From positions 1-64,000 of the forward strand of contig NZ_JACSQF010000019.1 in NCBI RefSeq assembly GCF_014836755.1: 64,000 nt of DNA. The letters run 5' to 3'. The DNA comes from Oerskovia merdavium. Lineage in GTDB: Bacteria > Actinomycetota > Actinomycetes > Actinomycetales > Cellulomonadaceae. The position numbers were made by a program, and so were the translations under genes. The notes beneath the pieces were generated by a model. The model was given only the letters and a program-made list of their open reading frames with translations. It ran no database searches and was not told the origin of the DNA. Every line of letters starts with the position of its first letter. Position 1 is the stretch's first letter. This document shows positions 9,749 to 18,008 of the stretch, one piece after another.

Positions 9749-9840
9749 GGCGCCCCCTTCAAGGGTGTCGTTGCAAGGATCGAATCGTTTCGAGCGCAAC
9801 GCCGACGCCATCGGCAGCGTGATGCGGGAAGAACGTCAGT

Positions 9841-10554
9841 CTAGACCGGGGCGGGATCCGTGGCGAGAGGCGCGGGCACGACCCACACGCGCGACGCCGC
9901 AGGCAGGCCCAGGTGGACCGGGCTCGCGTCGCTCCCCCACGTGATCGCCATGGTCCCCGCGTACTCGCGTCGCTCGTGCACGCGCACCTCGGCGTCGAGC
10001 CCCAGGCCCAGCTCGGCCAGGTAGCGCAGCACGTCCGGGTCCGAGTCCGAGATCCGCGCCACGACCGCGCACGCCCCCGGGTCCAGCTCGGACAGCCGGA
10101 CCGCCGCGGGACGCGGCACGAACCCGGACGCGGTGGGGATAGGGTCGCCGTGCGGGTCCCGCGTGGGGTGGCCGAGCAGGGCGTCGATACGGTCGAGCAT
10201 GAGGTCCGAGACCGCGTGCTCGAGCACCTCGGCCTCGTCGTGGACCTCGTCCCACGAGTAGCCCAGCTCGGAGACCAGGTACGTCTCGAGGATCCGGTGC
10301 CGACGGACCATCGCGACCGCGTGCGAACGCCCGAGGTCCGTGAGCTCGATCGCACCGTAGCGCGCGTGCACCAGCAGGCCCTGCGAGGACAGGCGGCGCA
10401 CGGTCTCCGAGACGGTCGAGGCCCCGACGCCGAGCCGGTCCGCGAGGAGCTTGGTGGTCACCGGCTCGTCGGACCACTCCTGCGCGGACCACACCACCTT
10501 GAGGTAGTCCTGGGCGACGGAGGTCAGGTCGAGGGGATGGTCCACGGCGACCAC
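9841..10554 (-). CDS. DtxR/MntR family metal-dependent transcriptional repressor
   Basis: A 237-residue metalloregulator. The N-terminal winged helix (about 10-70) includes ADRLGVGASTVSETVRRLS; the metal-binding and dimerisation segment follows with HRILETYLV and EVLEHAVSD; a C-terminal SH3/FeoA-like domain ends the protein. It is the last gene behind the SBP-ATPase-permease metal importer, 98 bp from the permease. Members bound to Mn2+ or Fe2+ repress uptake genes; the 9-bp inverted repeat over the start of the substrate-binding gene is the obvious target. Because the importer has a Glu metal ligand of the manganese type, an MntR-like role is favoured over iron sensing. Confidence 0.9.
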   Translation of the reverse strand: MVAVDHPLDLTSVAQDYLKVVWSAQEWSDEPVTTKLLADRLGVGASTVSETVRRLSSQGLLVHARYGAIELTDLGRSHAVAMVRRHRILETYLVSELGYSWDEVHDEAEVLEHAVSDLMLDRIDALLGHPTRDPHGDPIPTASGFVPRPAAVRLSELDPGACAVVARISDSDPDVLRYLAELGLGLDAEVRVHERREYAGTMAITWGSDASPVHLGLPAASRVWVVPAPLATDPAPV

Positions 10555-10569
10555 TCTATTTCACGGGCC

Positions 10570-10596
10570 TCCCCCGGCCCCGGAAGGACCGGGGGA
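10570..10596 (-). terminator. Hairpin between permease gene and DtxR gene
   Basis: Arms TCCCCCGG (10570-10577) and CCGGGGGA (10589-10596) lie between the end of the metal permease and the regulator start. It may end part of the importer transcript or attenuate the regulator gene. Confidence 0.45.
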
Positions 10597-10652
10597 CGGA
10601 CCGGTGCCTGCTCGCTGCGCGACGCCCGGCCCGCCCGCCTCGCCACCACGCG

Positions 10653-11555
10653 TCACCGGGCGACCAGCTCCACGGGCTCGCGCTCCGCCGTCGGGCCCGC
10701 CGGGGGCACCGCACGCGGACGGCGCGCCAGGTGCACGACGTACGCGACCGCGAACACGACCCCCTGGGCCACGACGATCGTCGCGGCGCTCGCGGTGTCG
10801 AGGTAGTAGCTCGCGTAGATGCCCACGACCGCGCACCCGACCGCGATCACGGGGGCGAGCACGAGCATCCGGGACATGCGGTCGACCAGGAGATAGGCCG
10901 TCGCGCCCGGCGTGATGACCAGGGCCACCACGAGCACGACCCCGACCGCCTGGAGCGCGACCACCACGGTCAGCGCGAGGGACCCCAGGAGCAGCGCGGA
11001 CAGCCGGCGCGGCGAGATCCCGACGGCGTGCGCGTGCACCGGGTCGAACGCGAACAGCGTGAGGTCGCGCCGCTTGAGCACGAGCACGACGGTCGTCAGC
11101 GCACCCAGCACCACGACCTGCCACAGGTCCGTGTCGGTGATGCCCAGCATGTTGCCGAACAGGATGTGCCCCAGGTCGATCTGGCTCGGCGTGACCGAGA
11201 TGAGCACGATCCCGATCGCGAACAGCGTCGTGAAGACCACGCCGATCGCGGCGTCCTCCTTGAGCCTGCTCGTGTCGCGCACCGTCCCGATCAGCGCGAC
11301 CGCCCCGACCCCGAACACGAGCGCCCCGATCGCGAACGGCACGCCGACCACGTACGACAGGACCACGCCCGGCAGCACCGCGTGCGAGACCGCGTCACCC
11401 AGCAGCGACCAGCCGATCATGATGAGCCAGCAGCTCAGGAGCGCGCACACGATGCTCGCGACGACCGCGACGAGGAGCGCGCGCTGGACGAACTCGTACC
11501 CGAGCGGCGCGGCGAGCCAGTCCCCCGCGCTCGCGAGGAGGTCGACGGGGTTCAA
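10653..11555 (-). CDS. Metal ABC transporter permease (ABC-3 / MntC-ZnuB type)
   Basis: Integral membrane subunit of the metal importer, 300 residues with about eight to nine hydrophobic helices and the family signature DAVSHAVLPGVVLSYVVG. The C-terminal tail (about 25 residues) is hydrophilic. The start is TTG at 11555, whose last base pairs share the ATPase stop (TTGA overlap), with GAAGGAG upstream inside the ATPase gene; a longer reading extends into the ATPase gene in another frame and is not real. Translation is therefore coupled to the ATPase. Same operon as the substrate-binding protein and probably the DtxR-type regulator. Confidence 0.93.
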   Translation of the reverse strand: MNPVDLLASAGDWLAAPLGYEFVQRALLVAVVASIVCALLSCWLIMIGWSLLGDAVSHAVLPGVVLSYVVGVPFAIGALVFGVGAVALIGTVRDTSRLKEDAAIGVVFTTLFAIGIVLISVTPSQIDLGHILFGNMLGITDTDLWQVVVLGALTTVVLVLKRRDLTLFAFDPVHAHAVGISPRRLSALLLGSLALTVVVALQAVGVVLVVALVITPGATAYLLVDRMSRMLVLAPVIAVGCAVVGIYASYYLDTASAATIVVAQGVVFAVAYVVHLARRPRAVPPAGPTAEREPVELVAR

Positions 11556-12451
11556 CGGGCTGCTCCTTCGGACGGGGCGTCGGCGGCCGGGGCCAGGTCC
11601 GCGGCACCGGCGCTGTGGGTGCCGCCGTCGGCGCCCTCGCGGCGCGCCGACGCGAGCGGGTCGATCCCGAACGTGCGGGCAAGGTTCTCGGGGCGCAGCA
11701 CCACGTCGGGCGGCCCGGTCATGATGATGCGGCGCTGGAGCAGGATCGCGTCGTCCACGAGGTCCGGCAGGGACGCGAGGTCGTGCGTCGAGACGAGCAC
11801 GGCGCACCCCGCGGCGGCGAGGCTCCGCAGCACCGAGGTGATCTGGGCCTCCGACACCTTGTCGACCCCGGCGAAGGGCTCGTCGAGCAGCAGGAGCCGC
11901 GCGCCCTGCGCGATCGCACGTGCCACGAAGACACGCTTGCGCTGCCCGCCGGACAACCGCCCGATCTGCCGGTGCGCGAGGTCGGCGAGCCCCACGCGGT
12001 CCAGGGCGTCGGCCACGGCGCGGCGGTCCTCGGCGCGCGCTCGGCGCGTGGGCCCCAGGCCCCCGTAGCGCCCCATGGTCACGACGTCTCGCACGTCGAC
12101 CGGGAACGCCCAGTCGACGTCCTCCGACTGCGGGACGTACCCCACGAGCCCTTCCTTGCGGGCCGCGTCGGCGTCCCGGCCGTAGATCCGGACGTCGCCC
12201 ACCTGGGTGACCCCGTTGCCGCGCGTCATACCCATGACGGACCGGAAGAGCGTCGACTTCCCCGAGCCGTTGGCCCCGATGAGCCCCGTCACGGCGCCCG
12301 GGGCGAGCGAGAGCGCGACGTCCTCGAGGGCCAGCGTCTCGCGGTAGCGGACCGTGAGCCCGCGGACCGCGAGGGCAGCGGGCTCGGCAGACCCGGCACT
12401 CCCCGCCGACGGACCCGCCGCGGTCACCCCTGCGGGCGATGCCCCGCTCAC
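11552..12451 (-). CDS. Metal ABC transporter ATP-binding protein
   Basis: Energises the metal importer from the cytoplasmic side, 299 residues. It has Walker A GANGSGKST (about 60-68), the ABC signature LSGGQRKRV, Walker B LLLLDEPFAGVD and the switch histidine in STHD. The first 27 residues and the last 30 are Ala/Gly-rich and outside the fold. The GTG start overlaps the stop of the substrate-binding gene by 4 nt (GTGA), and its own stop overlaps the permease start, so the three genes are translationally coupled. Confidence 0.95.
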   Translation of the reverse strand: MSGASPAGVTAAGPSAGSAGSAEPAALAVRGLTVRYRETLALEDVALSLAPGAVTGLIGANGSGKSTLFRSVMGMTRGNGVTQVGDVRIYGRDADAARKEGLVGYVPQSEDVDWAFPVDVRDVVTMGRYGGLGPTRRARAEDRRAVADALDRVGLADLAHRQIGRLSGGQRKRVFVARAIAQGARLLLLDEPFAGVDKVSEAQITSVLRSLAAAGCAVLVSTHDLASLPDLVDDAILLQRRIIMTGPPDVVLRPENLARTFGIDPLASARREGADGGTHSAGAADLAPAADAPSEGAAR

Positions 12452-13416
12452 GACCCACCCCGCAGGCCCTCGCTGATGATGCGCGCGTCGTAGGTGAGCA
12501 GGTCGAGGTAGGTGGGGACGTCGCCGTCGGGCTGCGAGAGGGAGTCGACGTAGAGCGTGCCCGCGTACGTCGCGCCCGTCTCCGCGGCGACCTGGCGCTG
12601 CGCGGAGTCCGAGACGGTCGTCTCGCAGAACACCGCGCGCACGCCGTTGTCACGTACGTGGTCGATCACGCCCGCGACCTGCTGGGGCGTGCCCTGCTGG
12701 TCGGCGTTGACGGGCCACAGGAACTTCTCGTCGAGCCCGACGTCCCGCGCCAGGTAGGAGAACGCCCCCTCGCACGTCACGAGCACGCGCGACCCGGCGG
12801 GCACCTGCTCGACCTCGGCGGCCAGCTCGCGCCCCACGGCCTCGATGCGGTCGGCGTAGTCGGCCGCGTTCGCGCGGTAGTCCGCAGCGTGCGCCGGGTC
12901 CGCAGCAGCGAAGGCCTCACCGATGTTGCGCGCGTAGACCGCGCCGTTGACGGGCGACATCCAGGCGTGGGGGTTGGGCCGCCCGTCGTACGCGCCCGAG
13001 GCGATCGAGAGGACCTCGACGCCGTCCGAGACCGTGACGTGCGGCGCGTCGAGGCGTGCGACGAAGGGCTCGAACCACTTCTCGAGCCCGAGCCCGTTGT
13101 CGAGGACCAGGTCCGCGCTCGCGGCGCGCCGCAGGTCCGCGGGGGTGGGCTCGTAACCGTGGATCTCGGCTCCGACCTTGGTGAGCGAGGAGACCTCGAC
13201 GTGCTCTCCCCCGACCTCGCGGGCCATGTCGGCCAGGACGGTGAAGGTCGTCAGCACCTCGAGGCGCCCGACGGCGTCGCTCGCCCCCGCACCCTCGGCC
13301 GAGGTTCCGGCGGGCTCGCCCTGCGCGGCGTCGACCGTGCACGCAGCGGCGAGGAGCAGGGCCGCCAGGCCCCCGAGGAGACCTTTCACCCCTGTGCGAA
13401 GTTCAAAGTTCGGCAT
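12448..13416 (-). CDS. Metal ABC transporter substrate-binding lipoprotein, manganese type
   Basis: Extracytoplasmic metal-binding protein of cluster A-I, 322 residues from the ATG at 13416. The N-terminus is a lipoprotein signal: basic start, hydrophobic core LLGGLAALLLAAAC with the lipidated Cys at residue 27. Expected metal ligands are His in EIHGYEPT, His in NPHAWMSP, Glu in TCEGAFSY and Asp in YVDSLS. A Glu in the third position is the PsaA/MntC (Mn) pattern, whereas zinc proteins have His there. The start was chosen because the signal peptide begins here; an ATG 16 codons upstream would add a hydrophilic leader. The start codon lies inside the operator 13405-13426. Confidence 0.93.
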   Translation of the reverse strand: MPNFELRTGVKGLLGGLAALLLAAACTVDAAQGEPAGTSAEGAGASDAVGRLEVLTTFTVLADMAREVGGEHVEVSSLTKVGAEIHGYEPTPADLRRAASADLVLDNGLGLEKWFEPFVARLDAPHVTVSDGVEVLSIASGAYDGRPNPHAWMSPVNGAVYARNIGEAFAAADPAHAADYRANAADYADRIEAVGRELAAEVEQVPAGSRVLVTCEGAFSYLARDVGLDEKFLWPVNADQQGTPQQVAGVIDHVRDNGVRAVFCETTVSDSAQRQVAAETGATYAGTLYVDSLSQPDGDVPTYLDLLTYDARIISEGLRGGS

Positions 13417-13426
13417 ACCGAACTTT
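13405..13426. promoter_or_regulatory. Perfect inverted repeat, candidate MntR/DtxR-type operator
   Basis: AAAGTTCGG and CCGAACTTT flank the 4-nt spacer CATA, giving a perfect palindrome with 9-bp arms. It covers the start codon of the substrate-binding gene and overlaps a TAAAGT -10 box (13427-13422, minus strand) 5 nt before the ATG. The regulator encoded at the end of the same operon is the likely binder. This is inferred from position and symmetry. Confidence 0.7.
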
Positions 13427-13477
13427 AACCACGAACGAGGCGTGACGTCGAGTCCCCGAGGCACGGGACGAGGAGGC

Positions 13478-14221
13478 TCAGGGGGAGACGGTTCCCGTCG
13501 AGGACGTGGGGTCCGGCGTCGGCGCAGCGCCGACCCGTTCGAGCTCGAGCAGCATCTCGACCGTCCCCGAGGGCTCGACCGTCACGAACGGCAGCTCGGG
13601 CAGGTTCACCCCGTAGTCGACGAACGTCACGGGGATCGCACCGCTGACCTGGACCCCGTCACCCGAGCGCCGCGCCTCGAGCGTCACGGTCACGGGCTCG
13701 GTCACGTTGCGGATCGTCAACGTCCCCCGTGCCTGGACCGTGAGGGGCTCGTCGCGCTCCTCGATACCCTCGAGGTCGACGGGCTCGGTGAGGATGAACA
13801 CCGCATCGGGGAACACGTCGGTCTCGAGCAGTCGCCGGAACGCGTCGTCGCGCACCACGCTGCTGCTCGCGATCGACGCCGTCCTGACCGTGATCTCGGC
13901 CCGGACGAGCTCGCCGCCCGTCACGACCAGCGTCCCGCCGACCTCCCCGGTCCGCCCCACGACCGTGCCCTTCTCCCCGCTGAGCACCTCCTCGACGCGA
14001 TATCCCGCCTGCGACCCCGCGCCCACGGCCCAGGTGCCGTCGGGGTCGAACGGACCGGGGTCCGGGGTGGCGGTCGGCGAGACCGTCTCGCCCGGGGTCT
14101 GGAGCCCGAGCGGCGGCGGGGCGGTGCCGACCGAGAGCCGAGCGACCACGTAGGGTCCCGCGAGCACGATCACCAGCGCCGCGACGATCGCGACGAGGAT
14201 CCATCGGGCACCTCTGCTCAT
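13478..14221 (-). CDS. YceI family protein with N-terminal membrane anchor
   Basis: YceI-like lipocalin-fold protein, 247 residues; the family binds isoprenoid or other lipids and often sits outside the membrane. An uncleaved or cleavable hydrophobic segment lies at about residues 7-27, followed by a Pro/Thr-rich linker and the YceI domain from about residue 65, including GTLVVTGGELV, RDDAFRRLLETDVFPDA and FVDYGVNLPELPFV near the end. The start used is the ATG at 14221 just before the membrane segment; CAGAAT lies 7 nt upstream. Upstream codons in frame give a low-complexity sequence and were not used. No cytochrome b561 partner is adjacent. Confidence 0.88.
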   Translation of the reverse strand: MSRGARWILVAIVAALVIVLAGPYVVARLSVGTAPPPLGLQTPGETVSPTATPDPGPFDPDGTWAVGAGSQAGYRVEEVLSGEKGTVVGRTGEVGGTLVVTGGELVRAEITVRTASIASSSVVRDDAFRRLLETDVFPDAVFILTEPVDLEGIEERDEPLTVQARGTLTIRNVTEPVTVTLEARRSGDGVQVSGAIPVTFVDYGVNLPELPFVTVEPSGTVEMLLELERVGAAPTPDPTSSTGTVSP

Positions 14222-14306
14222 ACCGCGTATTCTGCCGCGTCCGAGGTCGGGGACCGGACCAGCACCGGTCGATTCACCCGCTCCGTCGGAGTCGCGCACG
14301 AGCCCC

Positions 14307-16256
14307 TCACTCCTCCTTCGCGGAGTCGTCCGCGATGGTCGCCGCGGGCGCCCCGTCGCTCGCACCCGCGCCGTCCGGGACGTCGGCACCCCCGGTGTCG
14401 TCGGTGCCGTCGGTGCTCTCGCCAGCACCTGTGCCGTCCGGCTCCTCGGTGCCCTCGGCCCCTCCGTCGAGGACCTCCTCGGGCACCGGGACGGGGAACG
14501 CCTCGCGGGCGCTCACCTGCGCGGACCCGTCGGGGAAGACCTGCACGAGCTGCCAGTCGACGAACTCTCGCAGCACGGGGTCGAAGCGCAGGACGGTCAT
14601 CTCCGCGACCCCCTTGAGCGGCCCGACGGTCGGCTCGCCCGACTCGGCCCCCGCGGTGCTCGCGTTGACGTACCGGATCCCCAGGCCGAACTGCTCTGGC
14701 CCGCTCCGACGGTGCGTGTGGCCCGAGACCTGCAGCGGGACGCACCCCGTCTCGAGGGCCTCGTTCCCGGCCCGCGGCGAGTGGACGAGCAGGAGGTCGA
14801 CCCCGTCCTTCGCGTCGCACGCGGTCTGCGCGAGCCGCTCGGCCTGCTGGGCGGGCGTCTCGGGGCGGGCCGCCTTGGACCCGGAGCCGATCCGCGTCTC
14901 GAGCGCGTCGCGGTCGCCGAGGATGCGGACCCCGTCGATCTCGATCACGTCGCCGTCGAGGATCTTGACGCCTCGCTTGCGCTCCTGCGCCGAGGTCTCG
15001 ACGCTGTCGTGGTTCCCGTCCGCGACGACCATCGTGGCGCCGTCGGGGACCGCGGACGTGAACGAGTTCACGCAGAACTGCTCGACGCTCGTGCCGTTCA
15101 TGGTCGTGTCGCCCGCATTGAGCACGATGCTCGCCCCGGAGCGCTCGGCCGCGGTCCGGATCAGCGGGGTCATCCCGATGTTGCAGTGCAGATCGCTCAC
15201 CACGAGCATCGAGACGAGCTCGTCCTCGGGGGTCGGGGTGGGCGACTCGGTCGGCCCGCCCGTGGGGGTCGCACCCCGGCTCGCTCCGGCGACGTCCGTG
15301 CCCTCGGTCGCCTGGTCGCCCTCGCTGCCCGACGGCGCCGCACCGGCAGGGTCTGCGGCCTCGCCGTCGGCGCCCGCCGCCTCGCCCGTGACGTCGCCGT
15401 CGACCCCCGGCTCGCCCTCCGCGGGCGGCTCGGTGGCCGCGTCCCGGGCGGCCTGCTCCTCGGCCTCCCGCTGGGCGGTCGCCGCCTCCTCGAGCACGTC
15501 GCGCTCGTCCCACGCGACGCCCAGCGCCGTGTTCGCGCGCGCGTAGAAGGCCTCGTTGTCCTTGTAGGCGTTCATGAGCATGCCGCCGTAGGTGTCGACG
15601 ACCCCGGCGAGACGCCCCGTGATCCGGGCTCCCTCGAGCGGGGTGCCCGCGAAGACCGCCGAGGCCGGCCGCGAATCGGTGGCAGCGGGCTCCTCGGCCG
15701 ACGCGGACAGCGCACCGAAGACGAGCGTGACCACCACGACACCGGCGGTGATCTCCCAGGTCCTCGGCGCGAGGACGTCACCGAGCTCACGCCGTCGAGA
15801 GCCCCCCAGGAGGAAGTAGAGCCCCGTGCCGGCGGCCGCGACCACGAGGACCGCGAGGCCCGTCCGACGCGCGGCGTCGGCCACGAGGCTGCGCGTGACC
15901 TGCTCGATCGTGTCCTGCGGACCACCGAAGAACTGCAGGTATCCCTGGAGGTCCTGCGTGAGGGCCGCGATCGTCGTTGCCTGGTCGAAGGCCGTGAGGT
16001 CCGCGGGGATCTCCTCGACCGTGATCCGCGCGCCGAGCCCGGCGGGGAGCGGCGAGTCGATCTCGAGCGTCCCGAGCGGGCCCAGGTCGACCACCACGAG
16101 GCCGTCGGTCGACACCTCGTACCGAGCCTCGTGCGGCCCCAGGCTGAGGTTGGCGGTCGCGGTGGTCACGCCGAACACCACGCACGGGACGAGCAGAGCG
16201 AGGGCGGACAGCGTGTAGCGGACCCAGCGGGGCGGGGTGCGACGGGGACGATTCAT
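14307..16256 (-). CDS. Membrane-anchored metallophosphoesterase (calcineurin-like)
   Basis: A 649-residue protein with three hydrophobic segments (about 10-32, 115-137 and 155-178) and a large region expected outside the cell. The phosphoesterase domain (about 335-550) holds all metal motifs: SDLH, NAGDT, DGNHDS, VHSP and SGHTHR. An acidic, low-complexity linker of about 80 residues (Glu, Asp, Gly, Thr, Pro) precedes the domain and a similar acidic tail follows it. The ATG at 16256 has GAGAGG just upstream; a GTG one codon earlier is possible. The substrate is unknown; two-metal phosphoesterases of this type act on phosphodiesters or nucleotides. Confidence 0.88.
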   Translation of the reverse strand: MNRPRRTPPRWVRYTLSALALLVPCVVFGVTTATANLSLGPHEARYEVSTDGLVVVDLGPLGTLEIDSPLPAGLGARITVEEIPADLTAFDQATTIAALTQDLQGYLQFFGGPQDTIEQVTRSLVADAARRTGLAVLVVAAAGTGLYFLLGGSRRRELGDVLAPRTWEITAGVVVVTLVFGALSASAEEPAATDSRPASAVFAGTPLEGARITGRLAGVVDTYGGMLMNAYKDNEAFYARANTALGVAWDERDVLEEAATAQREAEEQAARDAATEPPAEGEPGVDGDVTGEAAGADGEAADPAGAAPSGSEGDQATEGTDVAGASRGATPTGGPTESPTPTPEDELVSMLVVSDLHCNIGMTPLIRTAAERSGASIVLNAGDTTMNGTSVEQFCVNSFTSAVPDGATMVVADGNHDSVETSAQERKRGVKILDGDVIEIDGVRILGDRDALETRIGSGSKAARPETPAQQAERLAQTACDAKDGVDLLLVHSPRAGNEALETGCVPLQVSGHTHRRSGPEQFGLGIRYVNASTAGAESGEPTVGPLKGVAEMTVLRFDPVLREFVDWQLVQVFPDGSAQVSAREAFPVPVPEEVLDGGAEGTEEPDGTGAGESTDGTDDTGGADVPDGAGASDGAPAATIADDSAKEE

Positions 16257-16282
16257 CACCTCTCACCCTTGCCGATCGGGCG

Positions 16283-16318
16283 CCCGGATGCCAGCGGGCA
16301 CGCTCGCCGGCATCCGGG
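16283..16318 (-). terminator. Hairpin terminator after the DHA2 MFS gene
   Basis: Arms CCCGGATGCC (16283-16292) and GGCATCCGGG (16309-16318) form a hairpin right after the MFS stop at 16325. It also insulates the metallophosphoesterase gene downstream. Confidence 0.7.
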
Positions 16319-16324
16319 TGAATC

Positions 16325-17905
16325 TCACGACCGCGCGGGCCGCAGGGCCACGAGCGCGATGACCGACGCCACGAGCATGAGCCCGAAGCCGATCCAGGAC
16401 GTGGTCCCGACGCCGCTGCCGAACGCCTCGTGGGCAGAGGCGAGCAGCGCCTGCGCCTGCTCGGCCGGCAGGGTCTGCGCCACCTGCGTGGCACCCCCGA
16501 GCGTCTCCGCGGCCGCCGTCGCGTCCGCGGCGGGCACGCCGTCGGGCACGACGACGTTGCGGTGGTAGGAGGCCGTGAGGATGCTGCCCAGCACCGCGGT
16601 GCCGAGCACCGCCCCGACCTCGTACGCGGTCTCGGAGATGGCCGAGGCCGCGCCCGCCTTGTCCGCAGGGACCGCCGAGACGATCAGGTCGTTCGACACG
16701 GTCTCCGCGGCGCCGATCCCGGTCGCGAGGATCACGAACGCGACCACGAGCCCGGTCAAGGTGCTCGTGCCCGCGGTCAGCGCGACCATCGCGTACCCCG
16801 CGGCGGCGAAGAGGATCGCGACGGCCACGACGTACGCCGGACGGACCTTGCGCACGACCCGGACCACCAGGAGGCCGGCGACGATCATCGCGGCCAGCCC
16901 GGGCAGCAGGGCATAGCCGGCCCTGACGGGGCTCAGCCCCAGCACGAGCTGCACGTCCTGGGACACGAAGAACAGGAAGCCCACGAGCGAGAACACCGAG
17001 AGCAGGTTGATGACGACGGCCCCCGAGAACTCACCCCGGCGGAACAGCCGGACGTCGATCATGGGGTCCGGGCGCCCGAGCTGACGGCGCACGAAGGCCC
17101 AGCCCGCCACGAGGCCGAGCACGAGCGCACCGAAGGCCAGAGCGCTGGGACCGGACTTCGCGAGCGTCTTGATGCCGAGCACGATCGGCGCCATGGTCGC
17201 CATCGAGAGTGCGATCGAGACCACGTCGACGCGGCCAGGGTTCGAGTCCTTGGACTCGGGCACGAAGACCGGCGCGAGCACGAGAAGCAGCACGAGGACC
17301 GGCACGGCCAGCAGGAAGACCGAGCCCCACCAGGCGTGCTCGAGCAGGAAGCCGCCCGCGATGGGTCCGATCGCGTTGCCCGCGGCGAAGCCGGCGGCCC
17401 AGATCGCGATCGCGAGCCGACGCTCCTCACGGTCGGTGAAGATGTTGCGCAGCAGCGAGAGCGTGGGCGGCATGATCATGGCGCCGAAGAACCCGAGCCC
17501 CGCGCGCGAGGCGATGAGCGCCTCGGCGCTCGGTGCGTAGGCCGCGACCACGGAGAGCAGCGCGAACCCGACCGCGCCGACGAGCAGGAGCCTGCGCCGA
17601 CCGATCCGGTCCGCGAACGAGCCCATCGAGACCAGCAGCCCCGCGAGCACGAGCGGGTAGACGTCGATCATCCACAGCAGCTGGGTGCCTGTGGGGCGCA
17701 GCGCCTCGGAGATCTGCGGCAGGGCGAACGTCAGCACCGTGTTGTCGATCGAGACGAGCAGCACGGGGAGCATGAGCACGGCGAGCGCGACCCACCGGCG
17801 GTTGCGGGTCAGGGGCGTGCCACCGGTAGGTGTCACGAGGTCCTGCGGTGCGCCGACGGGGCCGTTCGGGTCCCGGGGCGTCCGGTTGTCCTGGACGAGA
17901 GTCAC
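16325..17905 (-). CDS. MFS transporter, DHA2 (14-span, EmrB/QacA-type) multidrug efflux
   Basis: A 526-residue proton-driven exporter of the 14-span DHA2 group. Visible marks are SIDNTVLTFALPQISEAL in span 1, the motif A loop FADRIGRRRLLLVG and the motif C region ARAGLGFFGAMIMPPTLSL. It is transcribed divergently from a TetR regulator, with two operator palindromes in the 103-bp gap, so expression is very probably induced by a ligand of that regulator. Which drug or metabolite is exported cannot be read from sequence; this branch includes exporters of quaternary ammonium compounds and antibiotics. Confidence 0.92.
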   Translation of the reverse strand: MTLVQDNRTPRDPNGPVGAPQDLVTPTGGTPLTRNRRWVALAVLMLPVLLVSIDNTVLTFALPQISEALRPTGTQLLWMIDVYPLVLAGLLVSMGSFADRIGRRRLLLVGAVGFALLSVVAAYAPSAEALIASRAGLGFFGAMIMPPTLSLLRNIFTDREERRLAIAIWAAGFAAGNAIGPIAGGFLLEHAWWGSVFLLAVPVLVLLLVLAPVFVPESKDSNPGRVDVVSIALSMATMAPIVLGIKTLAKSGPSALAFGALVLGLVAGWAFVRRQLGRPDPMIDVRLFRRGEFSGAVVINLLSVFSLVGFLFFVSQDVQLVLGLSPVRAGYALLPGLAAMIVAGLLVVRVVRKVRPAYVVAVAILFAAAGYAMVALTAGTSTLTGLVVAFVILATGIGAAETVSNDLIVSAVPADKAGAASAISETAYEVGAVLGTAVLGSILTASYHRNVVVPDGVPAADATAAAETLGGATQVAQTLPAEQAQALLASAHEAFGSGVGTTSWIGFGLMLVASVIALVALRPARS

Positions 17906-17963
17906 GGGAGCGTCCTTTCACGTACGAGGACGGCTGGGGCGGCGCTGTGGCGCCGGACTGCCA

Positions 17964-17997
17964 ACCGTCCAGACGGTATAGTAACCGTCCGGTCGGT
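17964..17997. promoter_or_regulatory. Two tandem TetR operators between MFS and tetR genes
   Basis: ACCGTCCAGACGGT (17964-17977, perfect inverted repeat) and ACCGTCCGGTCGGT (17984-17997, near-perfect) are spaced 20 bp centre to centre, i.e. on the same face of the helix. A minus-strand TACTAT (17982-17977) lies between them and can serve the MFS gene; TACACT (17997-18002) serves tetR. The adjacent TetR protein is the expected binder and would repress both directions. Confidence 0.85.
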
Positions 17998-18002
17998 ACA
18001 CT
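17997..18002 (+). promoter_or_regulatory. -10 box of the 18009 tetR gene, leaderless type
   Basis: TACACT followed by 6 nt and the ATG at 18009; the box shares its first base with the second TetR operator. Confidence 0.5.
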
Positions 18003-18008
18003 TTCAAG

